64,000 nucleotides of DNA from Owenia fusiformis (GCA_903813345.2 CAIIXF020000009.1:25148740-25212739), one strand, 5' to 3'. Shown: positions 10,701-23,542, counted from the stretch's first letter. Numbers and translations: made by a program. The notes: generated from the letters alone by a model not told the origin.

Positions 10701-12252
10701 TGTATTTGTTTATTTATGCATTAATCAAAAAGGAATGCAGACTTAATCAACCTATTAACGTACGATCTGTGGGCAAGCTGGGACGGTGCAACCGGCCACC
10801 ACTCTCCGCTATTTCAACGCAGTGGCCAAGCAGCGGCAGCTTCTTATCTGAACTGGGTAAGACATGACAGACTTCAGCCGTTTGTTCACGTCACGTTCAC
10901 GTCAACACCTACTTTTAGTGTTACACAAGTCTGTTTCAGTTGAGACCATCGTCAAGCTTGTAGATTGTCGTTCAGAAATCATGACGTCTGCTTGGGCCAA
11001 TCCCTCCATTTTGGAAATCCTAATTTCTCTTTTGGACCAAACATTTTCTAGCTGGTTGGTGTATTTGTATCTACATTCTTAGTGGTTTTCACTTGGGTTC
11101 TACATGTAGATATATGAATTTGAATACGGTACGAGGCAGTTGGGTAGATCTTTTAAACCTAACATTGATCCATACATTTTGATTTTGGTGCTGTTCTCGA
11201 CTCAATATTGGATACGCAAATTGTTTTTGTTGTTTAGGAAGCCATCGTAGACTATTATATATTACTTGGTGCCTCCGTGGAAAAGCTGAACCCTGGCCTG
11301 GCTTTCTACGCCAGAACATTCACCCTAGCTAATGGTTTAATTAATGGTTATGATGTCCCCACGTCTGGGCCAGGGGTAGCCGGTACCTGGACAGCCACAG
11401 CAGGGCAACTCTCATATTATGAGGTAATCTTCTTTTGGTTAAAGTGTCTATATAATGTATTTTTCGAACTCTATCCTGTACAATGCAACACTTGTGAATG
11501 GCAAAATTGGGTTAAGAAGGAGATGGTCATTCGGCATGCACTGCCAAATTTGCTGTCCCATGTTACAAGTTACAGAGGCTGTGGACCCTGATACTTCAAT
11601 GCATTTTTCAGAGCTATCATAACCAACTATACTTTCTAGTACTTATATGTTACTTTCTTAGGTGTGTCTTGACTTCTTACCCGCCCCAGCTACTGTAGTG
11701 TGGAATGATGAGCATGTTGTACCATACGCATACTTCCAGGACCAGTGGGTCGCCTATGATAATGCACAGAGTGTCGGCAATAAGGTACGATATGCGACAT
11801 ACAAACGCATTATCCAGATAACGCAAATAAAGTGATAATGCTTTAAATTCAGTTTACTTTGTACTTGCTGGATAACCGCAAAAAGTTCATGGTGTCCAGA
11901 AAGTAAAGATACATATTCCATTATTTAAAGATTTGTTTGGCTTAAGAGGTAATATCCAGATTAAAACGTTAACGTCTTGATTGGTACTGTAATGGTGATT
12001 ATGCTGAATATGGGTGGGTGAAACTATTCCCAAAAAACTTTTGTAATTAAGCTGAGCTGAAAGTGTATCTACAATTTTCTTGATTTTCAGACCCGTTGGG
12101 CGACTGAGCGAGGGATCGGTGGTGTGATGACATTTGCCCTTGATATGGATGATTTCGCTGACCTTTGCTCAGAGGGGAAATTTCCATTGCATCAGACAGT
12201 AATTGACAATATGGGACTGTGCATTAACGGGACAGAATGTGCATACGTGTAA
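7788..12252 (+). CDS. Chitinase-like GH18 protein with catalytic Glu replaced by Lys (chi-lectin type)
   Basis: Eight exons encode 394 residues: 7788-7836, 8324-8510, 9616-9844, 10208-10332, 10733-10856, 11238-11423, 11662-11784 and 12091-12252. All junctions are GT-AG and the total length is a multiple of three. A signal peptide ([17 protein letters not shown]) precedes the GH18 opening [12 protein letters not shown] and [10 protein letters not shown]. The active-site strand reads [10 protein letters not shown] at residues 133-142, against the catalytic DGxDxDWE: the proton-donor Glu is Lys140. The normal GGWN strand is also altered (LLGVIGDN), and the C-terminal WSLD Trp is replaced (TFALDMDD). 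The other GH18 features, TYDLWASWD and LSYYE, remain. There is no CBM14. A secreted chitin- or glycan-binding role without hydrolysis is inferred, as for mammalian YKL-40-type proteins. Introns 1 and 2 contain foldback elements. Confidence 0.93.
7996..8266. mobile_element. Small foldback MITE in chi-lectin intron 1
   Basis: Arms of about 105 bases (8004-8107 and 8152-8254) are near-perfect inverted repeats around a short loop. They share GATCCATTCG, TTTCGGTAACAAAATG and CACGCGTTGTAGGC. The outer sequence GCACTGATGATCC mirrors GGATCGCCAGTGTGC, a pattern seen in hAT-type termini; the superfamily is a guess. Confidence 0.75.
8588..9463. mobile_element. Tc1/mariner-type MITE in chi-lectin intron 2
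   Basis: An 876-bp element flanked by TA on both sides (8586-8587, 9464-9465). Termini are CACTCCCTTCCATAAGTTTG and its inverse at 9444-9463. The inverted arms run about 250 bases (8588-8837 and 9205-9463). The centre, 8990-9180, carries words shared with the array at 5780-7250. No transposase frame is left. TA flanks and this terminus style fit Tc1/mariner. Confidence 0.8.
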
Positions 12253-13300
12253 ACTGTCTTGAAAATGGTCCATATTTCGATGTTGTCCCTACACACAATT
12301 ATGATACAATCTCATTCGGTCTTGGATAACAGGGGTTAAGTGATCGATCTGTTTGAATTTATTCCACCCGAATATTTTCATACTGTTTATCAAAGAGCTA
12401 AAATTTGTTATATCGCCCTCAGATAAAATACAAGTATATTCCTCTGATGTTTTATCCCAGAAATATGGGATAAAATGTTATAAGGAAATGTTCCATTTCT
12501 GCACAAACTGCACACAAGGAAATATTATACTCCATAACTTTGTTTATACAAATTTGGGATTAAATTTTATATTAAAATAACTATCAAGGTTCAATTTGAA
12601 AAGAAGTCTTGTTAAATATGCCCAAGGGAAATGACCAAAATTTGTACAGAACACAGCAAGAAAAGAAAACATCTAAGCGTACACCAAACTATAATCTAAC
12701 GTGAAAAGAAACCATATAATCCTCTCCTACCATTTCAGTTCCATTATCACAAACTAACACTAAGTGACATTTCATAAATACAGAATCTTTTACGTGTTGT
12801 CGTAAATATAAATTGGTAAAGCAACACTAATAATATCAAAAATATAATTGCAGATACTAGTATTTACACAATGGCATACAGTCTAAAATGATGTGGGACA
12901 GACAAAATACAGGCTCGAAATCCATAAACATATTAGAGGTTCAACATCCATCCGCAATAATATTGTTCTGTAAAATTACATGGGGTAAAATTTTGGCACC
13001 TCGTCTGCCTCATGTTTGGCTACGTCCATGTAATGGTAGGCTAAACATACCATTAATTTAATGCTATTTACTTTGTGTTTTTTATCGGACGGAGGAGTAA
13101 AATCAACTTTATGTGAGTACTCCATTCTTATTTGCCCACCCTGTATATAACTTGGCCTTACTATATATGGTCTACCCGGGACTGTCGATTAGTCCCAAAT
13201 ACTCTGGCAACCAGGGTAAAGTGGCTCCCGATGTCGCAAATAGTCGTCCAGTTATACAGTCTTCATCTTGTTATCTCTAGATCCATGATCCTCAAGTACA
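12253..13300. other. Intergenic, no gene seen
   Basis: AT-rich sequence downstream of the chi-lectin stop. A 75-residue open frame at 12353-12580 has no recognisable features. Likely 3' UTR and spacer; no convincing AATAAA is placed near the stop. Confidence 0.4.
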
Positions 13301-15948
13301 ATCTCCGGGTAGTTTAGAAAATACATCACCAAGAAAATGCATTTTCTAAAATTTTGGGGCTCCCAGAGGGTAAATTTAAATTATGAATTTTACTGTTAGA
13401 TTTTTATGAAACAAATTGCCTACATCATTATGTATGTTGTAATATTATACATTAATTAATAAGAGGTACTAAAGTATTACTACACATTTAATTTTTAAAT
13501 GTTATTATCGAATTCAAATATAAATCAACTATTTTAACTGAGCCAAGTATTGGATGATTGGAGGCAGTATTGATCAAATTTGCAAAGGGTTAATTTTATT
13601 CTCACCTGTCTCAACAAAACAGGAATATCCCAGAATTCATACAGTCATACTTCTCTTATGTAAACTATATCATTGATTGGCCAAGGGTTCATCTATAATC
13701 CTGGGAAGTGACCTCTTCTGGACGAAAAGCGTGGGAACATCTGATATGACCAGTTCCCATAACAGTGTGTCACCTCACTGTATGTACAGTGATCGCCTAC
13801 TATTAAAAGTGCGTGATCAAAGACTCGACAAGATGCGCAAAATTCGAAATGTCGGAGGAAAGGTATGTTTGTTTCTCTTTTCTTTACCACCTTAATGACA
13901 TTTTACCTACAGATGGTATTCCATATGCTGTATAAGAGACTCAAGATTCATTTGGTAACAGGATTCGGTGATTGGTTCAACCGAAATACCTGAACTGAGT
14001 TAATAAATGAAGCAAAATCAAAAAAACCGCCGAATGAAAATGTATATTTCACCAAATTTTCTGTTTTTAGATTACCAAAACCACAAAACCAACATGCTTA
14101 TGGTTAATATACATAATACTTAACATTACATGCATATCAGACGTTCCAACTCCCCTTCAGTATCGAGTAAGAAGGATGTTATGAAAACAATTTACGATCA
14201 GCCAAGTGGGTGATTTTACCATGTGGATTCTAATGATATGTTCTTTGCATTTCAGAGTGGTTGGGTTTACATGATTTTACTGTCCTTCATTACGAACTCC
14301 TGAATTTCAAATCATTATAAACCACCTTGTAGAACATCATGAAGAAGAAGAGATGAAGATGAGAAAGATTACTGAAAATAGAGGCAAATCTAGAATGATA
14401 ACAAGAAATTTCTCTGGAATAATACCAAATGAAGTGAAATCAATAAATAAACACATACTTGTAGAAAGTGATGAATTAATGACAATTTCAGTGATTGACA
14501 ATAATCGATTGAAATCATCCAGAATCTCTGATTCAACAACTGCTACAACATCAAATAAAATTACCAATGAAATTGCAATGGAACGAGAATATCAATTAGT
14601 AATGAAATGACAATAAATGATTCTGAAATTACAATAGACTCTCATTCTCCAATAGTGTCCACCAGTTAATCTGAGATGATACCCCTCTGAGCAAAGCCTA
14701 AACTGGAACTTTTACTCGGTCCCATCGATCCACATAACTCTGTCATTAGAGGTAATAGCATGGTATTTTTTTCACATTTTGTAGAGTTTCTCTAAAAACG
14801 CTCACTGGTCGTTTATTTTGCATTTGATTACATACAATTCTAAAATTCTCAAGCTAATCACTTATAGACCTTAGTTGAAAATTGATCAATAAATCTACTG
14901 AATATTGAATACCTAAGAGGAGTTTTCCCTTATACCTGTCATTTATATATGACCCAAGTTAGCCACCTCGTGGTGAAACTGGGAACTGACTACTGGCATC
15001 TACTGAAGGTTATTACGTCATTACATTACTTATTGATACCTTGCTGCAAAAGAATGATTTAACTCCTCAATGAAATAGATAATGTACAATTCAGATTTTA
15101 TATTTTATTACAATTACAATTACATTACAATTCGACAATCATCTTGGATGCCAAGGTGTATAGTTCTCATACTTTGGGATCAGAGGCGTAAAATAAATGG
15201 ACTAAAATGGAACTTAAAAAACGGTTCCACTTGTAAGGTGTTACGCTTCAAGAGGTGTTTCACTTAGCAGGTTCTAGAGGTTCAGTGTATAAATCATTTA
15301 ATGGTAATGTATTCAAATCTAGGCAGAAAAACAAAATGAACACACACACAGTGACCATTTAATTGACTGAATCAGTTTGGACATACATTTTGCGAGATCC
15401 CCATTTTCTTCTCTTGAAAAGCATAGATATGGGTGTATGGTTTGCTGAAACTCACGCTATTGGCTGATCCATTCGTTTCTGTGTTAAAATATTTATTCCA
15501 TGTTATTGAAGGGGAAACGTGAATTTCATCATGGTCAAATGGAAGTCCAAGACCCTACCTAAGTATAAAAAATTAAAGAGAGTAAAAATGTTCTATTGTT
15601 TTTGATATTTTCAAGCTTTTTAAATAAAATAACACATATTGTATCGCATTTATATCTTTAAATTGTAAAATCAATAACATATACGAAAAATGGTCAAACT
15701 AATATATATTTCTCAAAGCATATGGGTGTTCTTGTGCCTACAAAACCTAATTGAATCACCAGTAGCCTGTAATATAAACACAAATAAATCTTTTAAAAGT
15801 AACTGTTACAATATATTTGAATTTTGCGCATCTTGTCGAGTCTTTGATCACGCACTTTTAATAGTAGGCGATCACTGTATATACAGTGCATCTGTCATTT
15901 CTCTGGAATGATGTACACTTTCCTCCAAAAGATTGAAAACAATTGTAG

Positions 15949-16408
15949 TACAGTAAAACCTGTATATCTGAACACTTGGCTAATCCGAACACCTCCCAAT
16001 TTGAACATTTTTTGGTCCCGTTTTTTCTCCCATTGACTCAAATGTTTAAAAAACTTGAAATATGAACATCTCCCAATTTTGACAGTGAACAGTCATGTTT
16101 GAAAATTAACCTATCTAATCTGAACACATAAAATATCACATGTTCCATAAATTGATCAAATATTTGAAAAAAACTTGAACGATCTCACTCATGGTGGGGC
16201 TTTCTAGGATGACTAAATTCATTTGAATCAGATTTTTATGTCACTCTAATGCCAAAGCTAAGTAGTCAAAAGAACTATAATATTTATTGAGAATTTGTTT
16301 CTATTTCTTCAAAAAACCAAATCTTGCAAATGCAAAACCTCAAAATGTGAACACCTCCTAATCCGAACGCTCTGAGCTGGTCCCTTGGATTAGACAGATT
16401 TTACTGTA
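15949..16408. mobile_element. MITE with TACAGTAAAACCTG termini (pogo/Tigger-like)
   Basis: The left end is TACAGTAAAACCTGTATATC and the right end AGACAGATTTTACTGTA, in inverted orientation at TA sites. CTAATCCGAACACCTCC near the left end and CCTCCTAATCCGAACGC near the right are partly repeated inside. About 460 bases, no coding capacity. Confidence 0.7.
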
Positions 16409-16410
16409 GG

Positions 16411-16800
16411 TACAATCCCCTCTAAAAGTTACTGAAATCACTGGCTGGGAATTGGTGTTCGCTTACACACAGGTGTTCAATAGAGTATACTCATATGTTC
16501 GCTGGGCACAGTATTTCACTAAAGAGATGTTCATTATGACAGTTTTACTGTACTGGGAATTGGTGTTCACTATACACAGGTGTTCAATAGAGTAGACGCA
16601 TGTTTTCACTGGGCACAGATCTTCACTAAAGAGGTGTTCATTAGGATATTTTTACTGTACTGAACTCACTGGCTGGGACGGAATCGGTGTTCACTATAAT
16701 ATACACAGGTGTTCAATAGAGTAGAGGCATGTCACTGGGCACAGATCTTCACTAAAGAGGTGTTCACTATGACAGTTTTACTGTACTGAAATCAATCACT
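16411..16800. repeat. Three tandem copies of a unit of about 120 bp
   Basis: Each copy contains GGTGTTCAATAGAGTA, then GGGCACAG and CACTAAAGAG, and ends with TTTTACTGTACTG. The copies differ by small indels. The closing TTTTACTGTA is the terminus word of the adjacent MITE, so the array may be derived from a related element. A short piece of the same kind (AGTGTTCACTGTTCAC, GAGTTTTACTG) occurs near 31720-31750. Confidence 0.7.
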
Positions 16801-17548
16801 GGGAATTCACTATATACAAAATTGAAATCTGTGTATCATGCCACCCCTGCAAAATAATTGACTTGCCCACTTGGTCTCTTGGATCCACTTGCAAAATATA
16901 TATAGTAGATGTGAATATTTTCGAAACAAATGAGTGATATATACACATATTTTGTACCAAATGCGTGACATAAACGGCAATTGCGTGCAAAGACCGAACG
17001 GAATGCGTTCGCTTTTTTCGCCATTCGGTATTTTACCGTGTTGGCCAGGGGGGAGATTCCCCAAAGATGCCCTATCATATTAGCACGTTCGAAAACAAAT
17101 TTTATAAACAGGCCTCAATTTGCCGTTGAAATGGATCTCCAAATTTTCACTGTAGTTTTATGAGTATTCTTTACAAGTATGGATCGAGTAACTTCAATAG
17201 TATTACCGTAGGTTTGAAATGACGATGTTGAACTGATGCAAACGCCATTCCAACGATTTCGAATTTAACTCTGCGCATGCGCAGCACTGAGAGAGCATGT
17301 GCCCATGATTGTTCACGTGATCGAATCCTGCAATTTGATTGGAGATGAAAAAAGCACTTGGTGAAAAATGTGTATACCCTCTGGGAGCCACCAGCATGCA
17401 TTTTCTTGGTGTTGTATTCTCTAAACTACCCAATCTCCGAGCCTTTCGTCCAGTGCAATCCGTACCTCCTGTGTGAAGGTACGCAACGAACGAAATGAAT
17501 TTTGAGAAGGCCTCGAGTATCTATATACATTTTACTGTTAATGAATAA

Positions 17549-18680
17549 TGTAACGACCCAACTATATGTAATATTTTTTGTGCCGTTACTTTTGTTTCAA
17601 TTAAAGATTGGATTTGTAATCACTTTGTAATAATTTCATTTTATTAAGGAATTTGTTTAAATATTATCAATTAATTGGACCTGTCTCAGATATCAACTAT
17701 AGCTATCTTGTATTTTGTACATTAATTGTAAAGCCCTGTATATTCTAACAGTTCACACCTATCAGTAGCAGCCCCATAGAATTTCTCGGTTTGTTTTTTT
17801 CATGTAATAATTTTTAACTTATAGATTCATGCCAGTGAAATTTTAGTTCCATGCTCAGTTCAAACCAACTGTCTCTTCTGCTGGGATTTTGCAGGGACAA
17901 GATGCGCTTTTTGATTCTTTTGTTTTATCTTGATTTTATGGATTAAGTCATATTAATTGGATATATTTAGGATATTATTTGGATAAATCATTGTTTTGGT
18001 AAGCTAATCATCTTTTAATTCTTCCCAATTTGTGTAATTTCATGCTAAATTTCATGTTTTAAGGTGAAGTCATTTTCAAAATGTAAGAATCATCAGTTCA
18101 TTTCAACTTCTCGTATACCTGTAAGGTCCTGGCTTGAGCATTCAAATATTCTTTAGAAAAATGATCAATGTAATTTATGGTAATTGATTTCATTCCGCAA
18201 GTCATGGCTGGCATTGGTGTGTTGCTTCCTTTCTGCGCTACCCCTCCCGCTCGGCCAAGCGAGAGGAAAGATAGCTGCGCGGGGAGCGATCATCCAACCT
18301 AGCAGCGCTGCCAGTTCTCCCCCAGGAGCGGTTGAGAGCGGCTAAGAAGTCGCAACGTGACATTGCATTTATCTGCATTCCTTAGATTTGATTAGCGCAT
18401 CAGTAATTCTCTTAGATCTGTTTTAATTGACACTTATCCTCATGATTTATCATTATTTTCGAACAAAATGATGTAATTTTAGTTAATAAAGAAGCTATAT
18501 TCTTATTGTAATTCAAATTAATTCACTATTCTGTTCGCTTTTTCCCATTTGACGGCTTCAGGGAGGGAGCGCCATCTGGGGATTACCCGTGGCACCCCAG
18601 GAGTAGGTTGTGCTATTTTATTCGCTACGCTACCAACATCTATCGGTAATTAAAGAGCACACTGCCCCTGGGGTGCTACA
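17549..18680 (+). repeat. 5' LTR of the retrotransposon
   Basis: 1132 bases, TG...CA termini. A GC-richer block near 18235-18350 (GCTACCCCTCCCGCTCGGCC and beyond) stands out from the AT-rich surroundings. It has one extra T in the run near 17797 and one C fewer near 18598 than the 3' LTR. Confidence 0.95.
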
Positions 18681-21155
18681 TTGGTCAGGCAGCGGTGTGA
18701 TCGAGCGCCTTCATAGTGCCGCTCCGACGCAGACATGTTGTGATTGTGCTGCTTTCATCGTATATAAAGCACATACATGTACACGTATTTATTATGCTGC
18801 TGTTTCATTTTAGCACAAATTGATTGTCCTGAAATACGCGCATTTCACTGATTGTGCTGCATTATCCCATGGCTGTGACATGGTGATTTTAGTCACGCCA
18901 GATGCATTAGAGCCGGTTCCTTTGGCTATTGGTAAGCCTTAGGATTCGTGAAACTTGGATCCTGCACTTACGTACAGTATCGAACCAGTTTGTACTATGT
19001 ACATATCCAGCTGAGAACAGTCTGTTCTGTGTATATAATAGTTAAAGGGACATTGGAGTAGGAAATAATAATTGATTTGCCTATGTACTGTGTACATCCT
19101 ATATCTGCAATAAAATTTTATACATCTTTTGATTCGGATGTCATGATTGGGGATCGCCAATGGATCGCCCCTAGATGCAGTCCATATGCCAATGGATTGC
19201 ACATGGCGCATTCTTGGTCGCATTTCGTCTTCGCCTTGATCCAATATACATATCTTGGGCTCAATGCGCCTTGATCATATTTTTCTTGGGAAGATGATGC
19301 TGTGGTGGAGTTACGTACAGATGAAAGAAGGCCTACATTCTGAGAATCGTGTGTTATTCCACAAATATCTAGGCTAAAAGTTGTTTGCCTTTTTGCGCTT
19401 GAATCACCCAAGCTGCACTTTGGCTGAACGCTTTTGGAATGGCCAAGCTATTATCATTGCTGAAATATATTAGGAATAGCAATGGCTCTACAATCCAGTA
19501 GCAGTTGTTGTAGACGAGAAGCGTCCCGTTTCCTGCAAGGCAATGGTGATATCTTGCTGTGAGTTGATGCTAAACTCTTGTCTTGGGGAGGCGCTACGTC
19601 TCACGTGTATCAAGCTTATGTCATCCGACACTCAATGATCCGCCCCTCTTGATTGCATTGAGTGGCTTTAGCGATACATTTCGCTTGGATTGATCACCCC
19701 AGCGATGTTGAGATGGAAAAATTTAGCGCTAAAGATAATTATCGCAGTAAAGCTCTGTGTTTCACAAAAGCTCTTGCTGAAGCGCTTGATAGTGTTGACC
19801 CTGGACGATTGTTTGAAGTGGTCTCAAACTGATGCTTGTCCCACCTCCACTAGGACATGTCTGTTCGTGTGGTGAAGGCATATGGGCAGATAAAGGCGAG
19901 CTAGAGGTAAGAGTGGACCCCATTTATTGGCTTCAGGATGCTTTGTAAATGAATTGAATGAAGACATATACTTCAAACCCCAAATTTTAATCACGTAGCC
20001 TACATCGCTAATGAGCCTTTAAGTTACTTGGGTTGGTTTCCCCATCTAGTCTTGCCGGACCGCACGAGGGCACCAGGCTTGCTGTATTAGGGCCAGAGGT
20101 AGACCCCTCCATTGGTGCAGGTGGATTTGAACAGGGGACTATTGCAATGGTCTTTAGTTTGAGACGAGTGGACCTGGAGCACCTTGTAAAGCATTGGGCT
20201 GATCAAGCACTGTGATGTGTGCAGGAAGGACCTTTCCACAGAGAATCTGGATCAGCGAATGTTTTACCCCGATGACAGGATATGCAGTGATGCGCTCTGA
20301 TTTGTGAAGCTTGCATTTGCCTGTCGGCTAACTTTCACAGAGCAGCAGTTATGATGTCTACCAGGATGTTCGCTGCTTGTGATTGATAGCGCACGTGTAC
20401 TTTTTATTTTATGCTATTTAGTTATTCTCTAATTTTTGTATTAACTATTTAAAAGACCTGATATAAGGCATTTTCTAACCAGGCTGAGAATAGCTCGCCA
20501 AACTTTAGCATTCATTATGGTTGATGATGATTTAGATATTTAATAATACTAGTAGCTATCATTGTAATTTTAAGCTAGTATTCACTTTGTAATAAATGTG
20601 ACTGTATTTAAGATAAGTTTTAAACGTCTTGTCTACCACTCTATGTTTAGTATTTCCAGGTGTTTGGCTCACTATCGTACATAAATCTACGTCATGGACA
20701 TTCTGGGACCAACTACATGCCAGCTTCATAGTAACTTCTGATTCAGAGACATATATGACAGTTTAGTGGTATACCATATGGCCGATCCAGTGATTATATA
20801 TAGGCAATCTCAGTCGACGGGGATTTTCTCTATCATCTATTCCAGTGATAAAACATATGGACAACCCAGTGGCTTATTATATGAATGATACCAGATCATA
20901 TGCAAATTTTACACCAATTCATTGATAGCAGCTGTCTGGATGCGCTAAGAAGAGCCAGCGCTCCTATTGATTACGTTCATCCATCACTTGGTGGAGCAGC
21001 CGGGCAAATGCCAGGATTATTTTGAAACATACTATGTATTACTTTTAAATCATTTTATGAACATTTGATGTATATTTAGAGTGGTATTCAATGACTTATT
21101 GTTATGTTTCATAGTTTTGTGAGGTTAGGCCATGCCTTTTCAAAGAGGGGAGGTA
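18681..21155 (+). other. Internal region of the LTR element, unrecognised content
   Basis: The region carries interrupted plus-strand frames, for example around 19680-19840 (a stretch containing AKDNYRSKALCFTKALAEAL) and 20033-20215. None shows reverse transcriptase YxDD, integrase, protease or zinc-knuckle motifs. It may be an acquired or decayed sequence of unknown origin. Confidence 0.5.
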
Positions 21156-22287
21156 TGTAACGACCCAACTATATGTAATATTTTTTGTGCCGTTACTTTT
21201 GTTTCAATTAAAGATTGGATTTGTAATCACTTTGTAATAATTTCATTTTATTAAGGAATTTGTTTAAATATTATCAATTAATTGGACCTGTCTCAGATAT
21301 CAACTATAGCTATCTTGTATTTTGTACATTAATTGTAAAGCCCTGTATATTCTAACAGTTCACACCTATCAGTAGCAGCCCCATAGAATTTCTCGGTTTG
21401 TTTTTTCATGTAATAATTTTTAACTTATAGATTCATGCCAGTGAAATTTTAGTTCCATGCTCAGTTCAAACCAACTGTCTCTTCTGCTGGGATTTTGCAG
21501 GGACAAGATGCGCTTTTTGATTCTTTTGTTTTATCTTGATTTTATGGATTAAGTCATATTAATTGGATATATTTAGGATATTATTTGGATAAATCATTGT
21601 TTTGGTAAGCTAATCATCTTTTAATTCTTCCCAATTTGTGTAATTTCATGCTAAATTTCATGTTTTAAGGTGAAGTCATTTTCAAAATGTAAGAATCATC
21701 AGTTCATTTCAACTTCTCGTATACCTGTAAGGTCCTGGCTTGAGCATTCAAATATTCTTTAGAAAAATGATCAATGTAATTTATGGTAATTGATTTCATT
21801 CCGCAAGTCATGGCTGGCATTGGTGTGTTGCTTCCTTTCTGCGCTACCCCTCCCGCTCGGCCAAGCGAGAGGAAAGATAGCTGCGCGGGGAGCGATCATC
21901 CAACCTAGCAGCGCTGCCAGTTCTCCCCCAGGAGCGGTTGAGAGCGGCTAAGAAGTCGCAACGTGACATTGCATTTATCTGCATTCCTTAGATTTGATTA
22001 GCGCATCAGTAATTCTCTTAGATCTGTTTTAATTGACACTTATCCTCATGATTTATCATTATTTTCGAACAAAATGATGTAATTTTAGTTAATAAAGAAG
22101 CTATATTCTTATTGTAATTCAAATTAATTCACTATTCTGTTCGCTTTTTCCCATTTGACGGCTTCAGGGAGGGAGCGCCATCTGGGGATTACCCGTGGCA
22201 CCCCCAGGAGTAGGTTGTGCTATTTTATTCGCTACGCTACCAACATCTATCGGTAATTAAAGAGCACACTGCCCCTGGGGTGCTACA
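21156..22287 (+). repeat. 3' LTR of the retrotransposon
   Basis: 1132 bases, preceded by the polypurine tract and followed by the ATAA duplication. Near-identical to the copy at 17549-18680. Confidence 0.95.
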
Positions 22288-22319
22288 ATAATGATTGGTA
22301 TACAGAATAGATAGTAATG

Positions 22320-22852
22320 TACAGGGTGTCAAAAAACAACGGCACCCCCCCCCCCCTCTACAGCAAAAATTCTTAAATGTTTGCTACTTCAGTACTTTGT
22401 TTGCTACTTTATTACTGCTTTAAGGTCAAATCTTGGAATTGATTAATATGTAGAAAATAGCCCAGATCTCAACTACGCTGAACATATAGGTTCAATTGTG
22501 AAAGACAGGGTAGGGGAATTGATGGAGAGGGGGCCTCTTGAAAATAGATACAGTAAGGATGTATTTCTGAAGAATATGAGGAAAGTGCTTTAAGGATTAC
22601 GCAATGCTTAACCTCTCTTTGAATCTTCACTGAAGTCATATCCATCCAGATTAGCTGCTTTTCGAGCGACAAGTGATGGCCATACCAACTACTTAAAATC
22701 AGCTGTAAATCTGCAAAATTATATCATACGGAGCTGAAATTTCTCAAGTAACTCCAGAATTAAATTGTCTTTAAAATGGGATATGACACACTATGTAACA
22801 TTAAGTACATTTTGCTGTAGAGGGGGATGCTGTTGTTTTTTGACACCCTGTA
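22320..22852. mobile_element. Truncated mariner-type transposon
   Basis: Inverted termini TACAGGGTGTCAAAAAACAA at both ends, TA included. The inside retains part of a transposase (22459-22680). The left end has a long C run, probably slippage. The LTR element inserted only about 30 bases to its left. Confidence 0.85.
22459..22680 (+). pseudogene. Mariner transposase remnant (C-terminal DDE part)
   Basis: The plus-strand reading SPDLNYAEHIGSIVKDRV matches the conserved C-terminal SPDLNPIEH..W/G signature of Tc1/mariner transposases. It is followed by about 26 more residues before a stop at 22590-22592, after which similarity seems to continue. N-terminal DNA-binding and earlier DDE segments are absent, so it is dead. 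Confidence 0.75.
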
Positions 22853-23122
22853 CACGTACTATAAATCCAACACTTCCGCAGTTAATTACTGTAAAGGTGT
22901 TCCCCAAAGTAGTTTAAAGATGATAATACAACCGTATTACACTCTTGAGCTTTCAAAGTTCAAACCCTGTCTCCCTAAAACCGAGTCTCCAAAAAATACG
23001 TCACAAATTCTAATATAAAAAATAGGGTATTTGTATTTTCATTTTTATCACAAATAGTACAGATATAAGCGTACAAAGTTCAAAAGGAGTGGGTGATTAA
23101 CAAATTAAAGTACAAAACCATA

Positions 23123-23460
23123 TACTGTAAAACGGGTAATTTTGACACCGGGAAATTTTAGCGATTTTTCAATTTTAGGGGGTTTTAGCGCGGGAAATTT
23201 TAGCGAAATCCTTCAGATACTGAAAGAAATATACGATTTAAAAATATTTATCTTTTTCAAATTACAAACCGGAAGTCGAGCACTGAACGAAAAGCTCCTT
23301 AAATACTAGTATTCATGTAGTTTCCCGGGAATTTGCAAATTTTAGCGCCCGGTTTATTTTAACCCCGATTTATTTAGCGAATTGAATTTTTAGCGACACT
23401 ATAGCGATCGCTAACAATCGCTAACAATTACCCCTCGCTAACAATAGCCGTTTTACAGTA
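23123..23460. mobile_element. MITE with TACTGTAAAACGG termini
   Basis: The left end TACTGTAAAACGGGTAATTT is inverted as TAGCCGTTTTACAGTA at the right end. Repeated AAATTTTAGCG words lie in the left half and GCTAACAAT words in the right. 338 bases, non-coding. This terminus type is common in marine invertebrate genomes. Confidence 0.75.
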
Positions 23461-23542
23461 AACAAAAAGTTGCCGCAAGCAGCCATGCAGTCGGCCTAAA
23501 AATAAAGTTGTCAAACTTGCTCATCCAAGAGTTCCGTCATTT

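Larger units (their letters stand above)
13301..17440. mobile_element. Possible eroded 4.1-kb element bounded by 70-bp inverted repeats
   Basis: 13301-13372 and 17373-17440 are imperfect inverted copies sharing GGGTAGTTTAGA, CACCAAGAAAATGCAT and GGCTCCCAGAGGGTA. A second inverted pair lies inside (13787-13853 with 15822-15893), nearly perfect over about 65 bases including GATCGCCTACTATTAAAAGT. The pairs are not concentric, but inserted repeats at 15949-16800 account for most of the offset. No transposase is recognisable between them. A Met-rich frame at 14353-14610 matches nothing I know. Confidence 0.45.
17549..22287. mobile_element. LTR retrotransposon, recent, apparently non-autonomous
   Basis: Two 1132-bp LTRs flank a 2475-bp internal region. 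The LTRs begin TGTAACGACCC and end GGGGTGCTACA. Flanking ATAA at 17545-17548 and 22288-22291 is a target-site duplication (five bases if the terminal A is counted). A purine tract AAAGAGGGGAGG (21142-21153) sits just before the 3' LTR, and TTGGTCAGGCAGCGGTG directly after the 5' LTR is the likely primer-binding region; together they put the element on the plus strand. The two LTRs differ at only two length changes that I can find, which implies recent insertion. The internal region has only short frames and no recognisable gag, protease or polymerase motif, so it probably moved with enzymes of another element. Confidence 0.92.

Noticed and set aside
14353-14610. 85-residue frame with its antisense partner
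   Set aside because: Low-complexity composition, no splice context, no known family; it lies inside a suspected dead transposon.
19118-19411. Overlapping frames inside the LTR element as gag or env
   Set aside because: No zinc knuckle, protease, polymerase or membrane-protein pattern can be seen, and the two strands have equally good short frames.
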